DNA of 64,000 nt from UBA1181 sp963626555 (GTDB lineage Bacteria; Bacteroidota; Bacteroidia; Bacteroidales; Paludibacteraceae), in NCBI GenBank assembly GCA_963626555.1, contig CAVFXQ010000006.1, positions 1 to 64,000 of the forward strand, in the 5' to 3' direction. Of the stretch, positions 58,371 through 64,000 are shown one piece after another. Every line of letters starts with the position of its first letter. Within the stretch, counting starts at the first letter, position 1. A program made the translations under genes and the position numbers. Below the pieces are notes generated by a model. That model was given only the letters and a program-made list of their open reading frames with translations, was not told the DNA's origin and ran no database searches.

Positions 58371-59270
58371 TTAAACAAAATTTAAAAGCATTGCCACAAG
58401 TGCTACCGTAGGCATAATTTCGAGCGTGCAAAGATACAAAATAATATAAAAAACAGACCCAATCCCAGAGAAAAAAAGCGTCAACAGTTTCATCAGATAA
58501 ACCAAGATCGCAAGACAACAAGCGACGTAGCCCACTATCATCATTGTTTCGTCTATCGGAGAATAGGCAACAAACAAATCAACAATCAATAAAACTATAG
58601 ATAGACCGAATAAAATCAGCATCAATCCCGACTTCGCTGTATCATACGTATCACGATCAAAGAAGACATAGGTCAACACTTTCATCGTCGTCAATTTGAA
58701 CAGCACATAAAAAGAAATTCCTGCCAAAGCAATGAAAAAGGCAATAAAATAAGGGACAGACAAATGTCCACTTATGTTCAACTTTGCGAAATTGCAAAAC
58801 ACAGCCACAGGAACCACAGAAATGGAATAAACGATAGTACGCATTTGCGAAACCTCCGTCGCATTGCCTTTACGATACGAGTTAGAAGTATTCCCCAAAA
58901 AGAAAGTTTTCAAATCTCGCAACATCATCTTTGCGTATCCCCCGCAAACCTTTGCATAAACAAAAAAAAGAATCAACATCAAGGGAGTAAACCACACCTG
59001 TTGTTGAAGCGTTTCATGCAAGAGGACTCCCTCCTTCATTGGCAACAAATTCTTCTGTTGAATCGTCTTATGCTGTCGACGAGCATTCACCCAAACACTG
59101 TCCGTCAAACATTCCTCCCCTATGGTTGCAGGCAAATAGAGTTCCATATACTCCGCTATAGTCCGAGGTTTCTCCTCTTGAATACACGAAGAATCCAGAC
59201 GCAAAACCAAACAAGGACTTTGCGTCTGAATTATGCTGTCAGTCTCCAATAATGCAGGAGGTTGTGCCAT
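58371..59270 (-). CDS. DUF4271-like membrane protein
   Basis: A 299-aa inner-membrane protein. The first ~75 residues are soluble and the rest holds about seven hydrophobic helices (for example PLMLILFFVYAKVCGGY and IVYSISVVPVAVFCNF). It resembles DUF4271 proteins, found next to hemD in Bacteroidales and of unknown function. The soluble N-terminal portion precedes any membrane segment, so it may lie in the cytosol. 24 bases separate it from hemD and 10 from the HIT gene. Confidence 0.75.
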   Translation of the reverse strand: MAQPPALLETDSIIQTQSPCLVLRLDSSCIQEEKPRTIAEYMELYLPATIGEECLTDSVWVNARRQHKTIQQKNLLPMKEGVLLHETLQQQVWFTPLMLILFFVYAKVCGGYAKMMLRDLKTFFLGNTSNSYRKGNATEVSQMRTIVYSISVVPVAVFCNFAKLNISGHLSVPYFIAFFIALAGISFYVLFKLTTMKVLTYVFFDRDTYDTAKSGLMLILFGLSIVLLIVDLFVAYSPIDETMMIVGYVACCLAILVYLMKLLTLFFSGIGSVFYIILYLCTLEIMPTVALVAMLLNFV

Positions 59271-59280
59271 ATTGTTTAAA

Positions 59281-59676
59281 TTAGTACTTCACGTTCTCGC
59301 TAATCTTTGTAGCCACTTCCTTCATTTCTTCAGGTGAGAAATTCTTCTTGGCAGAGAAATTAATGTCTCCTTCGTTTGAGATAGGAATCAGATGAATATG
59401 AACGTGAGGCACTTCCAAACCTAATACAGCCACAGCCACACGTTTGCAAGGGACAGCTTTCTCAATAGCAAGTGCCACTTTTTTAGCGAAAATGTTTAAA
59501 TCCGCCAAAGTCTTATCATCCAAATGGAAAATATAGTCATCTTCAATCTTTGGAACAACCAACGTGTGTCCTTTTTGAACGGGGTTAATATCCAAAAAAG
59601 CGTAGAAACGATCGTCTTCTGCCACTTTGTAACTTGGAATCTCTCCGTTTATGATTTTTGTGAACAATGTTGCCAT
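59281..59676 (-). CDS. HIT family nucleotide hydrolase
   Basis: Histidine-triad protein, 131 aa, likely hydrolysing adenosine phosphoramidates or AMP conjugates (HinT-like). The zinc-free catalytic triad is HVHIHLIPI near residue 89. FTKIINGEIPSYKVAEDD and FLDINPVQKGHTLVVPK are typical. It follows greA by 26 bases. Confidence 0.93.
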   Translation of the reverse strand: MATLFTKIINGEIPSYKVAEDDRFYAFLDINPVQKGHTLVVPKIEDDYIFHLDDKTLADLNIFAKKVALAIEKAVPCKRVAVAVLGLEVPHVHIHLIPISNEGDINFSAKKNFSPEEMKEVATKISENVKY

Positions 59677-59702
59677 ACAACTTAAAACTTTACAAATTAA
59701 TG

Positions 59703-60176
59703 TTAGAATGAGATTTCAACAATCTCGAAAGGAATTTTTCCTGCAGGTACAGTTACCTCAACAACATCTCCTTTTTTATGACCTAACAAGGCCTTTGCAA
59801 TCGGTGTGTTTACCGAGAGTTTCCCCTCTTTCAGGTTGGCTTCATGCTCAGAAACCAAAGTGTAAGTCATCTCTGCGCCATTTTTTGTGTTTTTGATCTT
59901 CACCTTGTTTAAGATTTGGACTACTTCAGCGTTTAAACGAGAAGTATCAATAATCTTAGCAAACAAGATCTTCTCTTTAAGCAAAGAGATTTTGCTTTCA
60001 AGCAACCCTTGTGCTTCCTTAGCCGCATCATACTCAGCATTCTCGGACAAGTCTCCTTTATCGCGAGCCTCGGCAATTTGCTTGGAAATGTTTGGCCTAT
60101 CCACAGTTTCCATTTGCTTCAACTCTTCCAACATTTTGTTGTAACCTTCTTCTGTTACATACGAAACAACTGCCAT
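59703..60176 (-). CDS. greA: Transcription elongation factor GreA
   Basis: Rescues stalled RNA polymerase by stimulating transcript cleavage. ATG 60176 (MAVVSYVTEEGYNKML) is used; the longer frame from 60239 lies in the leader. Acidic tip residues are in ARDKGDLSENAEYDAAKEAQ, and the C-terminal domain has VSEHEANLKEGKLSVNTPIAKALLGHKKGD. 157 aa. First in the run greA-HIT-DUF4271-hemD. The ~145-base leader holds a GAATAGAAT/ATTCTATTC hairpin at about 60258-60293. Confidence 0.95.
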   Translation of the reverse strand: MAVVSYVTEEGYNKMLEELKQMETVDRPNISKQIAEARDKGDLSENAEYDAAKEAQGLLESKISLLKEKILFAKIIDTSRLNAEVVQILNKVKIKNTKNGAEMTYTLVSEHEANLKEGKLSVNTPIAKALLGHKKGDVVEVTVPAGKIPFEIVEISF

Positions 60177-60327
60177 AATTTTTCTTCTATTGTTTTTGTT
60201 AATTTTTTCTTTACTGTTTCCCTTCTGTTTATCTACCACAGAAAAAGATAAAACAATGAATAGAATCCAAGCCTGCAGACGAGAATTCTATTCATAATCT
60301 ATCTTTAGATATCAGATTTTTCTACGG

Positions 60328-60335
60328 CAAAGATA
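60328..60335 (-). promoter_or_regulatory. -7 element for the greA operon
   Basis: The minus strand reads TATCTTTG, a perfect consensus. Confidence 0.7.
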
Positions 60336-60385
60336 GGTAAAATTAATCCTTGCGCAAAAATAATCTTTTGTTTTTCTTCTCTAAA

Positions 60386-62017
60386 TCATTTTGACCTTTG
60401 CTTTTCCAACTCAACCTGCGCCGCCCTTACGACATTGTCCGTCTCGTTGAGTACCTCAAAAAAAGCCTCGTCACCTAAGACGTCCCTGACAATATACTCT
60501 TTCAATCTTCTAACGATAAGTTTCTTATTGTCAGACGTTAACGACTCTTTAGGCTCAATCTTCTTACTCTTTCCAAACTCCATCATTTTCTCCAATAGAG
60601 TCTGTTTGTCAAGATAGGCGACAAGCGTAGCCTTATCCATCGAAGACAAAACTGCTCGATGCTCGTCTACATAACGGAAAGCATACTCATAAATTGCACC
60701 CGAGTTCCACAATCTAACGTAATAGGGGCAACGTCCCGTCGTGTCACGTGCAGCAAAAATGTCTGGCATAATACCACCGCCTCCATAAACGACACGTCCG
60801 CCCGTAGTGTAATATTTTACCGAATCCGCTGCTGTCTTCACACTATCGGCACTGAGCAATTCACCACTCTCATAGCGATTGAACACCTCTTTTTCATATT
60901 CATCTTTATTAGTATATGGCTTCTGAATACATCTTCCAGAAGGTGTATAATAGCGAGCTATCGTCAGACGAACAGCAGAACCATCTCGCATAGGAATCTG
61001 TTGTTGCACTAATCCCTTTCCAAAAGAACGTACACCTACAACAACACCACGGTCATTATCTTGAATGGCTCCAGCGAAAATCTCACTTGCCGAAGCCGAC
61101 CATTCATCTATCAGAACAGCCAAAGGAACATCCTGAAACTCGCCCGAGCCATCGGCAACCGCATCCTCTCGTTTCTGTGCTTTTCCCTTTGTATAGACAA
61201 TCATATCACCCGCATGCAAGAACTCGTTGATCATTGCGATAGCAGACTCTAAATAACCACCCGAATTTTCTCTCAAATCAACAATATAAGATGTTGCGCC
61301 TTGCATTTTCAATTTCGTCAAAGCCTCGTAGAACTCCTCGTAAGTGGCAGATCCAAACTTGCTTACTTTCACATAGCCCAACCTTTCGTCAAGCATATAA
61401 CTTGCATCGACACTGTTGGTAGGCACATCGCCACGCGTAATCGTATAGTGTAGCATCTCATCCGTTCCAAAACGTACAATGCCAACTTTCACCTTCGTCC
61501 CTTTAGGCCCTCGAAGCTTCTTCACCACCATATCGGAGTTAATATCTTTACCAACGAAAGCTGTGTCGTTCACTTCAACAATACGGTCGCCAGGCATTAG
61601 CCCCAAACGTTCAGACGGACCACCATGCACAACGGCAATCACCATAATCGTGTCTCTCTGAATATTGAACTGCACGCCAATTCCAGAAAAACTTGCACCT
61701 AAATCATCATTAACCATCTGTAGTTCGTCCGCAGGAATATAAACAGAATGAGGGTCCAAATTGGAAAGGATTTCAGGAATCACCTTTTCTGTCAGTTCAT
61801 CTCGATCAACAGTATCAACATACTGAATGTCAATCAGATTCATCAACATATCAATTTTTCCATCTGAAGAAGAACGTTCACAAGCGTTCTTCCCCTCCTG
61901 CGCATTATTGGCTAAGATATTACCAACCAGCACGCCTACAACCACTGCACAAGAGAATGCGATCGGCAACCATATTTTCATATATGATTTTGATTTCTCG
62001 TTTTGTATCTCTTCCAT
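60386..62017 (-). CDS. ctpA: S41 C-terminal processing protease
   Basis: Periplasmic Ser/Lys protease of the CtpA/Prc type, 543 aa, anchored by one N-terminal helix (about residues 14-33). The PDZ domain is at about 95-180 (GVQFNIQRDT, LMPGDRIVEVND). The catalytic Ser is in DEWSASASEIFAG and the Lys in SFGKGLVQQ. ITRGDVPTNSVDASYM and RYYTPSGRCIQKPY are also typical. A C-terminal extension of about 120 residues is common in Bacteroidota. Likely roles are envelope protein or lipoprotein turnover. It follows the dCMP deaminase gene by 27 bases. Confidence 0.93.
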   Translation of the reverse strand: MEEIQNEKSKSYMKIWLPIAFSCAVVVGVLVGNILANNAQEGKNACERSSSDGKIDMLMNLIDIQYVDTVDRDELTEKVIPEILSNLDPHSVYIPADELQMVNDDLGASFSGIGVQFNIQRDTIMVIAVVHGGPSERLGLMPGDRIVEVNDTAFVGKDINSDMVVKKLRGPKGTKVKVGIVRFGTDEMLHYTITRGDVPTNSVDASYMLDERLGYVKVSKFGSATYEEFYEALTKLKMQGATSYIVDLRENSGGYLESAIAMINEFLHAGDMIVYTKGKAQKREDAVADGSGEFQDVPLAVLIDEWSASASEIFAGAIQDNDRGVVVGVRSFGKGLVQQQIPMRDGSAVRLTIARYYTPSGRCIQKPYTNKDEYEKEVFNRYESGELLSADSVKTAADSVKYYTTGGRVVYGGGGIMPDIFAARDTTGRCPYYVRLWNSGAIYEYAFRYVDEHRAVLSSMDKATLVAYLDKQTLLEKMMEFGKSKKIEPKESLTSDNKKLIVRRLKEYIVRDVLGDEAFFEVLNETDNVVRAAQVELEKQRSK

Positions 62018-62044
62018 ATATCTTTTTCGCTTAGAAGTATATAC

Positions 62045-62500
62045 TTATTTATCCTCGTCTAAGATTTCAACACAGACACCTGCTCTTTCCAACAGATCAA
62101 TGCCATCCAAAATGCGGTATCTTTCACCGCACACTACACGCTGAATGCCCGCCTGTATAATCAGTTTGGCACATTCAATGCAAGGAGAAGCCGTAACATA
62201 GAGCGTTGCACCATCGCTACTATTAGAAGAACGGGCGACTTTAGTAATTGCGTTTGCTTCAGCGTGAAGCACATACGCCTTAGTTTGGTTGTTATCGTCT
62301 TCGCAAATATTTTCAAACCCAGAAGGCGTTCCGTTATAGCCATCAGAGATGATCATTTTGTTTTTTACGAGAATAGCCCCCACTTTACGCCGCTCGCAGT
62401 ATGAATTTTCAGCCCAGATACGAGCCATTCGCATATAGCGAAGGTCTAAAAGAGACTGTTTTTTTGATTTATCTTGCGTTTCGTCTTTAATATCGCTCAT
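62045..62500 (-). CDS. dCMP/deoxycytidylate deaminase (ComEB-like)
   Basis: Zinc deaminase, 151 aa, converting dCMP to dUMP for dTMP supply. Zinc site: HAEANAITK with the catalytic Glu, and SPCIECAKLI. YMRMARIWAENSYCERRKVGAILV at the start is typical of this group. It is probably co-transcribed with ctpA from the box at 62548-62541. Confidence 0.92.
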   Translation of the reverse strand: MSDIKDETQDKSKKQSLLDLRYMRMARIWAENSYCERRKVGAILVKNKMIISDGYNGTPSGFENICEDDNNQTKAYVLHAEANAITKVARSSNSSDGATLYVTASPCIECAKLIIQAGIQRVVCGERYRILDGIDLLERAGVCVEILDEDK

Positions 62501-62540
62501 AGCAGACAGATAACCTGTAGAAATTAGACAATCTAAGAAG

Positions 62541-62548
62541 CAAATTTA
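62541..62548 (-). promoter_or_regulatory. -7 element for the dCMP deaminase-ctpA unit
   Basis: The minus strand reads TAAATTTG, 41 bases before the ATG. Confidence 0.6.
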
Positions 62549-62558
62549 CAAAAAGATA

Positions 62559-62597
62559 TGAAAAAAGGCGAACCAAACCGATTCGCCCTTCTTTTAC
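62559..62597 (-). terminator. Terminator after rpsO
   Basis: On the minus strand GGCGAATC and GGTTCGCC form an 8-pair stem with a 5-base loop, then six T. Confidence 0.88.
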
Positions 62598-62613
62598 CAA
62601 AATTCTCCAAGAA

Positions 62614-62883
62614 TTACTTACGAAGATTCAACGCCTTAACGAGGCTACGATATCTCTCAAGGTCTTGAGACTTCAAATAGTCAAGCATACGACGACGCTT
62701 TCCTACCAATTTCTTCAAAGAACGTTGAGTTGCGTAATCCTTCTTATTTGACTTAAGATGTTCAGTCAAATGGTCAATGCGGTATGAAAACAACGCTACC
62801 TGAGACTCAGCAGATCCGGTATCGGTGTTAGACTTTCCGTATTGTCCGAAGATCTCTTGCTTTTTAGCAGAATCTAAATACAT
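62614..62883 (-). CDS. rpsO: 30S ribosomal protein S15
   Basis: 16S rRNA-binding protein, 89 aa. FGQYGKSNTDTGSAESQVALFSYRI and HLKSNKKDYATQRSLKKLVGKRRRMLDYL are the family core. Monocistronic: promoter at 62939-62932 and a strong terminator directly after the stop. Confidence 0.97.
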   Translation of the reverse strand: MYLDSAKKQEIFGQYGKSNTDTGSAESQVALFSYRIDHLTEHLKSNKKDYATQRSLKKLVGKRRRMLDYLKSQDLERYRSLVKALNLRK

Positions 62884-62896
62884 AACTTTTATTTTT

Positions 62897-63328
62897 TTAT
62901 TTTGTTACAATAAAACGTTGGCAAAGGTAGGAGTTTTTTTTGACACTATGAAATATATTTCGTTTTTTATGTTGGAGTTGTATCTGCCTGCCGATGATTC
63001 CACTATTAAGGCTTGTAAAAATGTTGAATCTTTTTGCTAACATCATATGCAGCTGCGACTCCATAGCAGATGAACAAAACATAAAAATAGACCCATTGGG
63101 TTTTATTATTCTTCTCCATTCAATAGAAAATAGTTCCATCCAACTTATGAAATCCTCATCAGTTGTAAAAGACTTATCATTTACGATATTATTCTTTTTA
63201 GTACTATGATACGGAGGGTCTGTGAGGATAAGAGATACCGAATGGTCAGGTATCAATTTCATTGCATTAACAGAATCATCATTAACAACAATAACATTAT
63301 CATCTTTATAACATGTTAGTGACGTCAA
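62897..63328 (-). pseudogene. Truncated DNA adenine/cytosine-N4 methyltransferase
   Basis: A 143-aa fragment of an amino-group methyltransferase. The catalytic motif LTDPPYHSTKKNN is near residue 37, preceded by VIVVNDDSVNAMKLIPDHS and followed by EWRRIIKPNGSIFMFCSS. After about residue 108 the reading becomes Lys-rich and unlike the family. The SAM-binding C-terminal part (motif I, FxGxG) is missing, where the rpsO promoter region begins. It is most likely a remnant left by an insertion or deletion, not an active enzyme. The DNA 63340-63480 upstream holds no clear continuation. Confidence 0.7.
62932..62939 (-). promoter_or_regulatory. -7 element for rpsO
   Basis: The minus strand reads TACCTTTG, about 50 bases before the rpsO start and inside the end of the methyltransferase remnant. 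Confidence 0.65.
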
Positions 63329-63489
63329 TGCATTTTGAACACTTGAAAAATCAGCACTTCTACTAATATATCGTTTAAAATCTTCCTATAAAACTATTTT
63401 TTCATCTATCACTACCCTTATATGATTTCCTAATTTATATGCAGAAGATTTTTTTAGACTGATAGTGATAATAGGATGAGAATTGACAA

Positions 63490-63843
63490 TTACAGACATA
63501 GCACCCTGCAAAAAACATCTTCAACCAAACCTGTCGCCAACAAGGTGTCTCCTTCTATTAATGTAAGTTGCTTTATGTGGACTCCTTGCTTTATTCCTCC
63601 ATTCTTAAACAAATGATGCACAAGACTTTGCAAATTGGTAACGGACTTTAATTTAATTTCAACCTCTTCTTTCGGGAAAGGTAAAATAACACCATTGTAG
63701 AACGGAGTGAAGCAGACTTCAGATTGCGCATCGGATAATTTCGCCACTTTTAGAAATCTTCCTTCATCATCTATCTCAATATACGAATTTGTATACATCT
63801 GACTTTCAGATAGATAAATTCTATTAGCAGCAATTCTTCTCAC
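63490..63843 (-). CDS. Conserved-looking hypothetical protein, amidohydrolase N-terminus-like
   Basis: A 117-aa protein not firmly recognised. The beginning (MRRIAANRIYLSES, then IEIDDEGRFLKVAKL and FYNGVILPF) resembles the N-terminal beta-sandwich of amidohydrolases. The metal-binding HxH and the barrel are absent. The C-terminal half (SLVHHLFKNGGIKQGVHIKQLTLIEGD) is unlike a hydrolase. It may be an independent small Bacteroidales family. It follows the partial gene at the right edge by about 20 bases and is probably co-transcribed. Confidence 0.6.
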   Translation of the reverse strand: MRRIAANRIYLSESQMYTNSYIEIDDEGRFLKVAKLSDAQSEVCFTPFYNGVILPFPKEEVEIKLKSVTNLQSLVHHLFKNGGIKQGVHIKQLTLIEGDTLLATGLVEDVFCRVLCL

Positions 63844-63863
63844 CTAAAACCAATTTTCTTTAA

Positions 63864-64000
63864 TTATTGCACAGACGCTAATGTGTCTACTTTCAAACTA
63901 TCCAACAAGGTACTATCCCTTTTCAGACTATCTGCAGAGAGAGAATCAATTCTGGCAATTGCCTCTGTCTGAGCCTCTTCTGCCATTGCTTTCATCAACG
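63864..64000 (-). CDS. C-terminal end of an unidentified protein (partial)
   Basis: The minus-strand frame is open from the window edge to a TAA at 63866-63864, giving about 44 residues ending KVDTLASVQ. The tail is rich in Asp-Ser-Leu repeats (RIDSLSADSLKRDSTLLDSLK), low complexity and hydrophilic. The product cannot be identified from this end. Confidence 0.6.
   Translation of the reverse strand, partial: LMKAMAEEAQTEAIARIDSLSADSLKRDSTLLDSLKVDTLASVQ

Overview
The window is a stretch of chromosome from a member of the Bacteroidota, most likely order Bacteroidales. Three signs support this. Almost every transcription unit is preceded by the Bacteroidota -7 element TAnnTTTG, and Shine-Dalgarno sequences are mostly absent. 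There is a GldJ-type lipoprotein beside murF and a family 9 glycoside hydrolase ending in a type IX secretion (T9SS) sorting domain. Family-typical genes are present, such as a single-domain arabinose-5-phosphate isomerase, an RNase P protein-YidD pair and an arginine cluster with a GNAT enzyme. The cell is Gram-negative (Lol, Kdo, TonB and T9SS functions), makes menaquinone, and probably degrades plant polysaccharide anaerobically.

Layout, left to right. 0-2.6 kb: leftward operon folP-cdaA-lolD. 2.6-12.9 kb: rightward genes gldJ, murF, a small membrane protein, an LtaS-like sulfatase-fold enzyme, a radical SAM protein, an AspT/YidE-type transporter and a BtuB-like TonB receptor. 12.9-20.2 kb: a bile-acid-symporter-family transporter, rpsT with tRNA-Glu, glmS-kdsD, menG and an NAD-dependent epimerase. 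20.3-22.6 kb: a C_GCAxxG_C_C protein and a small accessory island (a frameshifted DUF4417 gene plus two unknown genes). 22.6-24.2 kb: an exported beta-helix protein. 24.3-30.6 kb: a complete leftward thiamin operon, thiS-thiE-thiG-thiC-thiH-thiF-tenI-like, under a TPP riboswitch. 30.7-34.4 kb: accessory genes (an ATPase, a Fic protein and an exported chorismate mutase), the first two with striking repeat arrays at their promoters. 34.6-41.3 kb: parE, rpiB, the GH9 cellulase and fba. 41.3-47.1 kb: a Uma2-like protein, a membrane-bound AraC-type regulator, a candidate structured RNA, and a paaK-ACT-symporter operon with a 41-residue symporter accessory protein. 47.1-53.5 kb: a second accessory block with a cytosine-5 methyltransferase, a second ATPase behind direct repeats, and a two-gene lipoprotein operon in which one protein fuses a periplasmic-binding domain to a legumain-like (C13) cysteine peptidase. 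53.5-64 kb: core genes folA, argG-GNAT-argR, yidD, rnpA, hemD, a DUF4271-like gene, a HIT gene, greA, ctpA, a dCMP deaminase gene and rpsO, then a truncated DNA methyltransferase and the edge of another gene.

The most original signals are four. (1) The receptor-protease lipoprotein operon at 50.2-53.4 kb. (2) An exported AroQ chorismate mutase joined to a domain that looks like a subtilisin propeptide (inhibitor I9). (3) Iterated inverted or direct repeats at the promoters or leaders of the Fic gene and both ATPase genes. (4) An unassigned terminator-ended RNA at about 43.3-43.5 kb. All function assignments are from reading motifs; no database search was possible.
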